From: JACCUZ01 sp038246575
GTDB lineage: Bacteria > Actinomycetota > Actinomycetes > JACCUZ01
Reading direction: 5' to 3'
DNA length: 28,336 bases
NCBI GenBank assembly: GCA_038246575.1
Contig: JBBRVU010000032.1
Coordinates: forward strand, 1-28,336
The position numbers and the translations under genes were made by a program. Positions 7,327 to 13,777 of this stretch are shown here, piece after piece. How positions within the stretch are numbered: the stretch's first letter is position 1; the number at the start of each line of letters is the position of its first letter. Below the pieces are notes generated by a model that saw nothing but the letters and a program-made list of their open reading frames with translations, did no database searches and was not told where the DNA came from.

Positions 7327-8012
7327 TCGGGCAGGACGGCTCGGGCGGGTTCCCCCTGGCCATGCGCGGCGGCGTCGTAGGTCACCTGGCAGAAGCCGTG
7401 GTTGCAGTAGCCGCCGGGGTTCTTGGCCAGGTAGCCCTGGTGGTAGTCCTCGGCGTAGTAGAACGGGCCCGCGTCGGCTGCCAGCCGGATCTCGGTCGAG
7501 ATCTCGCCGTAGCCGGCCTCCTTCAGCGCCTGCTGGTAGCGGTCCTTGGACGCCTCGACCGCGGCCAGCTGCGAGTCGGTGGTCGGGTAGATCGCCGAGC
7601 GGTACTGCGTGCCGGTGTCGTTGCCCTGCCGGTTGGGCGTCGTCGGGTCGTGGTTCTCCCAGAACGCCTTGAGCAGCACGTCGATCTGCACCTGCGACGG
7701 GTCGTAGACGACCTGGACGGCCTCGGTGTGGCCGGTCTGGGCCGTGCAGGTCTCCTCGTAGGTCGGGTTGCGCGTGAAGCCGCCCTGGTAGCCGGCGGCC
7801 GTGGAGTGGACGCCCGGGACCGCCCAGAAGATGCGCTCCGCGCCCCAGAAGCAGCCCATCGCCACGGTGATGACCTCGTGGCCCTCCGGCCACGGCCCCT
7901 TCAGCGGGGTCCCGAGGACCACGTGGCGGTCGGCCACCCGGATCTCCTCGTCGCGCCCCGGCAGGGCCTCGTCGCCGGACACCATCGTCTTCTTCTTGCT
8001 GCCAAAGATCAT
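7323..8012 (-). CDS. msrA: Peptide-methionine (S)-S-oxide reductase MsrA
   Basis: A 229-residue MsrA that repairs methionine-S-sulfoxide in proteins and free methionine. The catalytic cysteine is Cys54 in MGCFWGAERIF, YAEDYHQGYL carries conserved substrate-pocket residues, and the C-terminal GGYCNHGFCQV provides two recycling cysteines. ATG 8012 is chosen because GGGAGGA lies 5 nt before it; an upstream in-frame start would add 17 residues with no ribosome site. Its TAA overlaps by 4 nt the stop of the convergent ferredoxin-like gene. A thioredoxin or mycoredoxin would be the usual reductant. Confidence 0.95.
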   Translation of the reverse strand: MIFGSKKKTMVSGDEALPGRDEEIRVADRHVVLGTPLKGPWPEGHEVITVAMGCFWGAERIFWAVPGVHSTAAGYQGGFTRNPTYEETCTAQTGHTEAVQVVYDPSQVQIDVLLKAFWENHDPTTPNRQGNDTGTQYRSAIYPTTDSQLAAVEASKDRYQQALKEAGYGEISTEIRLAADAGPFYYAEDYHQGYLAKNPGGYCNHGFCQVTYDAAAHGQGEPARAVLPD

Positions 8013-8046
8013 GTGAATCCTCCCGACACTCCCAACCCGCTCCGAG

Positions 8047-8070
8047 CCCGAGGTGTTCCGCAACCTCGGG
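8047..8070 (-). terminator. Hairpin after the DDAH-like gene
   Basis: CCCGAGGT / ACCTCGGG, a perfect 8-bp stem with an 8-nt loop, lies between the end of the DDAH-like gene (8078) and the start of msrA (8012). It probably separates the two transcripts. There is no T tract. Confidence 0.5.
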
Positions 8071-8077
8071 TGATAGG

Positions 8078-8935
8078 TCAGGAGCGCAGCAGCGGGCGGG
8101 TCAGGCAGGTCGGGCCGCCATCGCCCTTGTTGATCTCCGTGGCGGAGTAGGTGTGCACCTCGGCACCCGCCGCCTCGAGCGCTGCGCGGGTCCGCGGCGC
8201 GCTGTCGGCCATCACGGCGACCCCGGGGCGCACGGCCAGCACGTTGCAGCCCTGCTGCTCGAACTCGTCCGGGTCGCAGGCCACCGTGCGGTAGCCCCGC
8301 TCAGCGAGCATCTCGAGCAAGGGCACCGGAGCCAGCGGCTCGAACACGACGGCCAGGTCGGGGGCGACCGGCGACACGACGCTCATCAGGTGCATGACGT
8401 GAGCGGCCCCGAGGTGGTGCGGCAGGTCGGCCCGCTCGACGGTCACTCCCTCCGGGGCGAGCAGCTCGGCGAGCTGGGCGTGGGCTGCCGCGTTGGTGCG
8501 GTAGCCGCGGCCCACGGCGAGCGTCGACTCGTCCAGCCAGCACATGTCGCCGCCGTCGGCGGTCGCGTCGCCGGTCAGCCGACCGGTCACTGGCACCCCG
8601 GCCTTCTCCACCTCGGCGACCAGGAACGGCGGGTCCTCGCGGCGGGCCGGCTTGCGCATCGCAAGCTCGATGGCGCCGTTGCCGGTGACGAAGACCGGGT
8701 CGTAGGCGAAGCAGGCGTCGACCAGCCCGTCCGGCGCCTGGGCCAACGTCACCTCGACCTTCAGGCCGTCGAGCAGCTCGACGAACCCCTCGTGCTCGCG
8801 CAACAGCGCGGAGGTGTCGGGGATGCGCCACCCAGCGCCGGTGAAGTCGCCGGACGTGGTCGGCCGGACGACGAGCACGCGCCGCAGCTCGGCCGACATG
8901 GAGCGGACGCCGTACGCGCGATCGGTAGAGGTCAT
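8078..8935 (-). CDS. Dimethylargininase (DDAH)-like amidinohydrolase
   Basis: A 285-residue member of the arginine deiminase/amidinotransferase (GME) superfamily, most like N(omega),N(omega)-dimethylarginine dimethylaminohydrolase, which makes citrulline and dimethylamine. The likely nucleophile is Cys277 in GGPTCLTRPLL at the C-terminus. A central HHLGAAHVMHLMSVVSP carries the catalytic His region, and substrate-binding sequences appear as TGNGAIELAM and TADGGDMCWLDE. The ATG at 8935 overlaps the stop of the GNAT gene (ATGA), so the two form an operon. A CACTAT hexamer also lies 6 nt before the ATG and might serve as a weak internal promoter. Arginine deiminase-like activity on another guanidino compound is possible. 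Confidence 0.82.
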   Translation of the reverse strand: MTSTDRAYGVRSMSAELRRVLVVRPTTSGDFTGAGWRIPDTSALLREHEGFVELLDGLKVEVTLAQAPDGLVDACFAYDPVFVTGNGAIELAMRKPARREDPPFLVAEVEKAGVPVTGRLTGDATADGGDMCWLDESTLAVGRGYRTNAAAHAQLAELLAPEGVTVERADLPHHLGAAHVMHLMSVVSPVAPDLAVVFEPLAPVPLLEMLAERGYRTVACDPDEFEQQGCNVLAVRPGVAVMADSAPRTRAALEAAGAEVHTYSATEINKGDGGPTCLTRPLLRS

Positions 8936-9525
8936 GTGCCGATAGTGCCAGTCGCCGCCTGGCGGGTGCGCAGGTCCTGCCATTCATCCGCGAGGAGGGC
9001 GTAGTCGAGCTCGTCGCACCACTCGCCCTTGACCCACTCGTTCTGCAGCAGGAGGGCCTCGCGCCGCATGCCGAGCCGCTCCATCACGGCGACCGAGGCT
9101 GTGTTGCGCGCGTCGCACTGCCCGATGATCCGGTGCAGCCCCATGTCCTCGAACCCGAGCCGCAGCATCTCGGCCCCGATCTCGGTGGCGAACCCGCGGC
9201 CCTGGAACGCCGGCTTGAGCATGAAACCGACCTCGCCGGTGCGGTGCTCCTCGCTGACGTACTGCAGTGCGCCGTCGCCGACCACCTCGCCGGTCTCGCG
9301 CAGCACCGCCACCGGAGTCAGGCCGTTGCCCTCCTCGACGAGATAGCGCCGGGCGATCTTGAGCTGGAGGTAGTCGCCGAGCTCCTCCTCGGTCATCGCG
9401 TCGGTGTAGAGGTAGCGCGTGACCCCGGCGTCGCCGTACATCACGCGCAGGTCGTCAAGATCTCTTGGCTCGTATGGGCGCAGCTCGAGGCGCTCGGTGC
9501 GCAGTGGGAACGCGGGCCTCAGCAC
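8932..9525 (-). CDS. GNAT-family N-acetyltransferase (RimJ/RimL type)
   Basis: A 197-residue GNAT acetyltransferase. It starts with the typical LRTERLELRPYEPRDLDDL, has the acetyl-CoA pyrophosphate loop region in GEVGFMLKPAFQGRGFATE (the Q/R-x-x-G-x-G/A element), and then ARNTASVAVMERLGMRREA. This class includes enzymes that acetylate ribosomal N-termini, antibiotics or metabolites, so the substrate cannot be stated. GTG 9525 is preferred over GTG 9549 because a TAGGTT hexamer ends 7 nt before it, within the longer reading frame. It is the first gene of an operon with the DDAH-like gene. Confidence 0.85.
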   Translation of the reverse strand: MLRPAFPLRTERLELRPYEPRDLDDLRVMYGDAGVTRYLYTDAMTEEELGDYLQLKIARRYLVEEGNGLTPVAVLRETGEVVGDGALQYVSEEHRTGEVGFMLKPAFQGRGFATEIGAEMLRLGFEDMGLHRIIGQCDARNTASVAVMERLGMRREALLLQNEWVKGEWCDELDYALLADEWQDLRTRQAATGTIGT

Positions 9526-9532
9526 GGCACCG

Positions 9533-9538
9533 AACCTA
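9533..9538 (-). promoter_or_regulatory. -10 element TAGGTT for the GNAT gene (leaderless)
   Basis: TAGGTT followed by 7 nt and GTG. It shares the string TAGGTTCG with the promoter of the MBL-fold gene, and lies in the 55-nt divergent gap shared with metB. Confidence 0.45.
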
Positions 9539-9568
9539 GCCGTTGCCACCGATCGGGCGGGCTCCCTT

Positions 9569-9574
9569 TACCCT
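9569..9574 (+). promoter_or_regulatory. -10 element TACCCT for metB (leaderless)
   Basis: TACCCT matches TAnnnT and is followed by exactly 6 nt and the ATG of metB, the same geometry as at cbs. No Shine-Dalgarno sequence precedes the start codon. Confidence 0.5.
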
Positions 9575-9580
9575 CGGGCC

Positions 9581-10717
9581 ATGGAGTTCGAGACGCTTGC
9601 CATCCACGCCGGCCAGGAGCCGGACGCCACCACCGGGGCGGTCGTTCCCCCGATCTACCAGGTGTCGACCTACAAGCAGGACGGCGTGGGTGGGCTGCGC
9701 GGTGGCTACGAGTACTCCCGCAGCGCGAACCCGACCCGGACTGCGCTCGAGGAGTGCCTCGCCGCGGTCGAGGGCGGCCGGCGGGGCCTGGCGTTCGCGT
9801 CCGGTCTCGCGGCGGAGGACACCCTGCTGCGGACCCTGTGCGCGCCCGGAGACCACGTGGTGATCCCCGGCGACGCGTACGGCGGCACGTACCGCCTCTT
9901 CGACCGGGTCCAGTCGAGGTGGGGCCTGGAGCACACCCCCGCCGGCGGCCCCGGCGTCGATGCGTTCCGCGCAGCGATCCAGCCCGGCCGCACGAAGGTG
10001 GTCTGGGTCGAGACCCCGACCAACCCGTTGCTCGGCATCGCCGACATCGCCGCCGTCGCGGAGATCACGCACGAGGCCGGTGCGGTGCTCGTCGTCGACA
10101 ACACGTTCGCCTCGCCGTACCTGCAGCAGCCGCTGGCGCTGGGCGCCGACGCGGTCGTCCACTCGACGACGAAGTACATGGGAGGGCACTCGGACGTCGT
10201 CGGTGGCGCGCTGGTGCTCGCCGACGACGAGCTCGGCGAACGGGTGGCCTACCACCAGAACGCGATGGGGGCGGTGGCCGGACCGTTCGATGCGTGGCTG
10301 GTGCTGCGCGGGATCAAGACGTTGGGCGTCCGGATGGATCGGCACTGCGCCAACGCCGAGCGCGTCGTCGAGATGCTGACGTCACACCGCGCCGTGACCG
10401 CGGTGCACTACCCGGGGCTGCCCGACCACCCAGGTCACGAGATCGCCGCCAAGCAGATGAAGGCCTTCGGCGGCATGGTCTCCTTCCAGGTCGTCGGTGG
10501 TGAGGACGCCGCCATCGAGATCTGCAACCGGGCCAAGGTCTTCACCCTCGGCGAGTCGCTCGGTGGCGTCGAGTCCTTGATCGAGCACCCCGGACGGATG
10601 ACGCACGCCTCGGTGGCCGGGTCGCCGCTGGAGGTTCCGGGCGACCTGGTGCGGCTCTCGGTCGGCATCGAGTCGGTGGACGATCTCGTCGAGGACCTGA
10701 CCCAGGCCCTGGGGTGA
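9581..10717 (+). CDS. metB: Cystathionine gamma-synthase/lyase family enzyme
   Basis: A 378-residue PLP enzyme of the Cys/Met metabolism family. It makes cystathionine from an activated homoserine and cysteine, or cleaves cystathionine. The PLP lysine is Lys198 in VHSTTKYMGGHSD; YEYSRSANPTR, ASGLAA, VDNTFASPY and LGESLGGVESLIEHP are family signatures. Synthase and lyase cannot be separated safely by eye; by comparison with Rv1079 and with cbs upstream, a lyase role in reverse transsulfuration is possible. The ATG at 9581 follows a leaderless -10 and the protein has the normal length. Its stop overlaps the start of the MutL-type gene. Confidence 0.93.
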   Translation: MEFETLAIHAGQEPDATTGAVVPPIYQVSTYKQDGVGGLRGGYEYSRSANPTRTALEECLAAVEGGRRGLAFASGLAAEDTLLRTLCAPGDHVVIPGDAYGGTYRLFDRVQSRWGLEHTPAGGPGVDAFRAAIQPGRTKVVWVETPTNPLLGIADIAAVAEITHEAGAVLVVDNTFASPYLQQPLALGADAVVHSTTKYMGGHSDVVGGALVLADDELGERVAYHQNAMGAVAGPFDAWLVLRGIKTLGVRMDRHCANAERVVEMLTSHRAVTAVHYPGLPDHPGHEIAAKQMKAFGGMVSFQVVGGEDAAIEICNRAKVFTLGESLGGVESLIEHPGRMTHASVAGSPLEVPGDLVRLSVGIESVDDLVEDLTQALG

Positions 10718-12108
10718 GCCCGGCGGTCGGCGCGACCGTCGTCGTCTGCGCCGATTTCGGCTCGACGTTCACCAAGGCCGCCCTCATCGACCTCGAGACC
10801 GGTGCGCTGCTCGGCACGGCGACCCGGCCCACCACGATCGCCACCGACGTGATGGACGGGTTCGACGGGTGCCTTGCCGACCTCGGTGTCGGCGCGGAGG
10901 TCCCGACGCTCGCGTGCTCGAGCGCCGGGGGAGGCCTGCGGCTGGCCGTCGTCGGCTACGAGCGGGTGGTGACGGCGGAGGCCGGCTTCCGGGTCGGTCT
11001 CTCGGCCGGGGCCCGGGTGGAGCACGTCTCGGCGGGTGCGCTCACCGATGCCGGCGTCGACGCGCTGCTGGCGTCGCGGCCGGACGTGGTGCTGCTCGTC
11101 GGCGGCACCGACGGCGGCAACGCCGAGATCCTCACCCACAACGCAGGCGTCCTCGCGACGCACCGGCTCACGGTGCCGGTGGTGGTGGCGGGAAACGTGG
11201 ACGCCCGGGACGAGGTCGCTGCTGTGCTGCACGCGGCCGGCACGCCGGTGCTGTGCACCGAGAACGTGCTGCCCGAGATCGGCCGGCTCGACCCACGCCC
11301 GGCCCGGGAGGCGATCCGGGAGGTGTTCATCCGCCACGTGATCGGCGGCAAGGGCTTGTCCTCGCGTGCCGACTTCCCGGCGATGGTGCGCGCGGCCACC
11401 CCGGACGCGGTTCTCGCCGGAGTCGAGCTGCTCGCGGACGGCGTGGCCGGGGTCGACGGCGCCGGGGATGTGCTCGTGGTGGACGTCGGCGGCGCGACGA
11501 CGGATGTGTACTCGGTGGTCACCCCGCAGGGCGAGGACGCGGTGCTGCGCAAGGACGTCGTCGAAGTGCTGTGGCGAAGTCGCACCGTCGAGGGTGATCT
11601 CGGCATGCGGTGGAACGCGGTCGGCATCGTCGACGCGGCAGTCGCCGAGCGGCTGCTCGACCCGGACGAAGCCGACCGGTTGCGCGTCGACGCCGAGGTC
11701 CGGGCGGCCGACCCGGCGTTCCTTCCGGACGATGATGACGGGCGGCGCACCGATGCCCGGCTGGGTGAGCTGGCAGTGACCGTCGCGCTGCGCCGGCACG
11801 GTCGCGGCGGCAAGGACCTGCGCGAGGTCAGGGTCGTCGTCGGGTCGGGGGGGGTGCTGCGGCACGGTGCCGCCGACGTACGCGCGCAGGTGCTCGGACC
11901 CGCCACCGACGACCTCGCCGGAGGCTGGCCGTTGCCGGAGTCCCCACGGCTGCTCGTCGACGACCGGTACGTGCTCGCCGCCGCCGGACTGCTCGGAGCC
12001 GAGCACCCGGCAGCAGCCGATCAGCTGTTGCGGTCCTGCCTCGCCCCCCAACCCCCCCATGCCCCCCAGCCCCCCGAGCCCCCCGCAGCCCCCCGCAGCT
12101 TTCGTTGA
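10714..12108 (+). CDS. MutL/GlmL-type actin-fold ATPase (glutamate mutase L family), orphan
   Basis: A 464-residue protein of the MutL family associated with B12-dependent aminomutases; it is unrelated to mismatch-repair MutL. The ASKHA ATPase phosphate loops are DFGSTFTKAALID near the N-terminus and VVDVGGATTDVYSV around residue 260; VLLVGGTDGGNAE and LPEIGRLDPRPAREAIREVF are family sequences. In clostridia it lies between the two glutamate mutase subunit genes and is thought to help or reactivate the mutase. Neither subunit is in this window. The GTG overlaps the metB stop by GTGA. The last 25 residues or so are a Pro/Ala-rich tail encoded by an array of C tracts, not typical of the family. 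Confidence 0.8.
   Translation: MSPAVGATVVVCADFGSTFTKAALIDLETGALLGTATRPTTIATDVMDGFDGCLADLGVGAEVPTLACSSAGGGLRLAVVGYERVVTAEAGFRVGLSAGARVEHVSAGALTDAGVDALLASRPDVVLLVGGTDGGNAEILTHNAGVLATHRLTVPVVVAGNVDARDEVAAVLHAAGTPVLCTENVLPEIGRLDPRPAREAIREVFIRHVIGGKGLSSRADFPAMVRAATPDAVLAGVELLADGVAGVDGAGDVLVVDVGGATTDVYSVVTPQGEDAVLRKDVVEVLWRSRTVEGDLGMRWNAVGIVDAAVAERLLDPDEADRLRVDAEVRAADPAFLPDDDDGRRTDARLGELAVTVALRRHGRGGKDLREVRVVVGSGGVLRHGAADVRAQVLGPATDDLAGGWPLPESPRLLVDDRYVLAAAGLLGAEHPAAADQLLRSCLAPQPPHAPQPPEPPAAPRSFR
12044..12094. repeat. Six regularly spaced C tracts (G-quadruplex-prone on the minus strand)
   Basis: Six runs of C (6, 7, 6, 6, 6, 6) begin at 12044, 12052, 12062, 12070, 12079 and 12089, separated by 2 to 4 nt. 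They encode the Pro-rich tail of the MutL-type protein. On the opposite strand the G runs with very short loops fit a G-quadruplex. Confidence 0.85.
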
Positions 12109-12153
12109 TCGGAGCCGGATCGCGGGATAGAGACCGCGCTCCGTCTCCGATCA
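12106..12153. terminator. Long hairpin between convergent genes
   Basis: The stem is built from TGATCGGAG / CTCCGATCA (9 bp), CGGA / TCCG and CGCGG / CCGCG, each separated by one mismatch, with an 8-nt loop. That gives 18 paired bases in 48 nt. It begins on the stop codon of the MutL-type gene and faces the convergent MFS gene, so it probably ends transcription from both sides. Confidence 0.65.
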
Positions 12154-12211
12154 TGGAAAAACGGGGGATGCCGGGGGATGACGGGGTGGCCGTCGAGGGC
12201 GACGGTGGCAG

Positions 12212-13432
12212 TCAGCCGGTCGCAGGAGGCTCGACGGGGGCCTCGGCCGGCTCGCGATGCTGGGTCTCGGTGGACATGAGGGCGGCCACGAACCCGGCCG
12301 CAAGAACACCGGCCGTGACGCCGAACGCCGCGCCGAACGAGTAGGTGTCGGCCAGCGACCCGGCGACCAGCGGTCCGGCGACGGCACCGAGGTCCGCCGA
12401 CATCTGGAACGCGGCGACCACGGTGCCGCCCTTGCCCCCGACGACGTCGCCGACCGCGGCGCTCGGTGCGACCGACATCAGCGCGCCGCCCAGACCGAAC
12501 ACGGCCATGGCAAGCACGTAGATGGTCAGCGAGCTGCCCAGCGCCAGTCCGCCCATCGAGGCTGCCGAGAGCGCCGCACCGGCGATCATGCCGGGCCGGC
12601 GACCGATCCGGTCCACGAGCGGTCCCACGACGTACAGGGCACCGGCCTGGGCCGCGGCCGACACGAAGAACCCGATGCCGATCCAGGTGCCCGACGCCCC
12701 GAGGCCCTCGACCACGAAGAGCGGGATCAACGAGCTACGTACGCCGAAAAGCGCCCATCCGTTGCCGAGGTTGCCGACGAGTGCGGCCCGGTAGCCCGAG
12801 CTGCGCAGAGCCTGCGGCAGCGTCGTCGTCGGCGCCGCGGCAGAGGCTGCGTCGCGATCGTGCAGAGACGCCTTGGCCAGGAAGAGCATCCCGATGCCAC
12901 CGGCGACGGCGAGGGTCCCCGCATACACGAAGAACGGCGCGCGCAGCGAGATCTCGGTCAGCGGGCCACCGATGGCCGGGCCCGCGATCCCGCCGAGCAG
13001 GAAGCCGGACTGCCACATCCCGGTGGCCCGGCCGCGCTGGCCCGCGTCCACGACGCGCAGCAGCAGCGAGATGGCGGCGACGGTGAACATCGCCGAGCCG
13101 ATGCCACCCACGCCGCGCAGCAGGATGAGCTGCGTGTAGTTCTGGGCGAGCCCGGCGAGGGCGCTGCTGACCGCCACGATGCCGATGCCGGTGGCCAGCA
13201 CCAGCCGCTCCCCGACCCGGTTGACCAGGCGGCCGCTGCTGAGCGCCGACACGAGCCGCATGAAGGCAAAGGCGGAGATCACGGCGCCCGCTGCCGTCCG
13301 TCCCACCCCGAAGTCGCGGGCGAAGATCGGGATAGCCGGCGCGACCACGCCGAAACCCACCGCCACGGCGAACGCGACGGCCGTGAGGACGCCCACCTCG
13401 CGGGGGAGCCCGGCGAAGGGACGCAGCGGCAC
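12212..13432 (-). CDS. MFS transporter, 12-TM drug/sugar exporter type
   Basis: A 406-residue major facilitator protein with about twelve hydrophobic segments in two halves. The loop after TM2 is GRLVNRVGERLVL, resembling the G-x-L-x-D-R-x-G-R-R motif, with a second copy (GPLVDRIGRRPGM) in the second half; the TM5 region GFLLGGIAGPAIGGPL has the Gly/Pro-rich look of exporters. The substrate is unknown. The GTG at 13432 is preceded by TAGCGT at 6 nt, which suggests a leaderless message; CTCCC before the start is not a ribosome site. Downstream it converges on the MutL-type gene across a long hairpin. Confidence 0.88.
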   Translation of the reverse strand: MPLRPFAGLPREVGVLTAVAFAVAVGFGVVAPAIPIFARDFGVGRTAAGAVISAFAFMRLVSALSSGRLVNRVGERLVLATGIGIVAVSSALAGLAQNYTQLILLRGVGGIGSAMFTVAAISLLLRVVDAGQRGRATGMWQSGFLLGGIAGPAIGGPLTEISLRAPFFVYAGTLAVAGGIGMLFLAKASLHDRDAASAAAPTTTLPQALRSSGYRAALVGNLGNGWALFGVRSSLIPLFVVEGLGASGTWIGIGFFVSAAAQAGALYVVGPLVDRIGRRPGMIAGAALSAASMGGLALGSSLTIYVLAMAVFGLGGALMSVAPSAAVGDVVGGKGGTVVAAFQMSADLGAVAGPLVAGSLADTYSFGAAFGVTAGVLAAGFVAALMSTETQHREPAEAPVEPPATG

Positions 13433-13438
13433 GGGAGG

Positions 13439-13444
13439 ACGCTA
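13439..13444 (-). promoter_or_regulatory. -10 element TAGCGT for the MFS gene (leaderless)
   Basis: TAGCGT, then 6 nt, then GTG. It lies just past the hairpin at 13472-13500, so the MFS gene has its own promoter. Confidence 0.45.
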
Positions 13445-13471
13445 TCCCGCCGTTGCTGCCCTGACGACGAA

Positions 13472-13500
13472 CGCCCCGCCGGCCGGAGCCGAGCGGGGCG
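13472..13500 (-). terminator. Strong GC hairpin downstream of the 11-codon ORF
   Basis: CGCCCCGC / GCGGGGCG plus an inner CGGC / GCCG, 12 bp with a single bulged base and a 4-nt loop. It starts 18 nt beyond the stop codon of the tiny ORF on the minus strand and insulates the MFS gene from transcription coming from the VWA side. Confidence 0.55.
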
Positions 13501-13518
13501 CGATGTCCGCTGAGGGAC

Positions 13519-13554
13519 CTAGTCGTCCCAGGGACCGTAGTCGTCGTCATTCAT
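13519..13554 (-). CDS. Possible 11-residue acidic peptide MNDDDYGPWDD
   Basis: An 11-codon reading frame, ATG at 13554 to TAG, preceded by an excellent ribosome site (AGGAAGGAGA, 6 nt before the ATG) and followed by a strong hairpin. The peptide contains six Asp... five of its eleven residues are Asp, with one Tyr and one Trp. The frame stays open for some distance upstream, but no ATG or GTG is seen close by, so this is the natural start. I know no family for it. The ribosome site is better than that of most genes in the window, which is the main support. It could be a leader peptide, a small effector or chance. Confidence 0.4.
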   Translation of the reverse strand: MNDDDYGPWDD

Positions 13555-13777
13555 GACGAGTCTCCTTCCTGCAAGCCCGTCTCGACGTGTCCAGGGAAAG
13601 CGACACGGAACGGGTACTACCTGTGCTCCTGCTGCGGCGTGTTGGGTGAGCCGAACGGGACCGGGCGCGTCATCGAAGGAGCGCTCCGGGCAACCTCTAG
13701 GTGGGCTGCTGCTGATGAGTGTACTCGACAGGTCGGACGCGGAACCTTAGCCGGGGTGCTGACGGGGTTCTTCCCGG
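13555..13777 (-). other. Intergenic stretch upstream of the tiny ORF, no standard gene
   Basis: These 223 nt separate the end of the VWA gene from the tiny ORF. On the minus strand TACACT at 13718-13723 fits a -10 element, with only a weak -35. A transcript from it would have a leader of about 155 nt before the ATG at 13554. A second small frame (13617-13673, minus, 18 residues, Pro-rich) has no convincing ribosome site. I see no RNA gene. Confidence 0.35.

Noticed and set aside
13553..13750. A 65-codon plus-strand frame opposite the tiny ORF
   Set aside because: No ribosome site, no recognisable motif, and a composition like other shadow frames.
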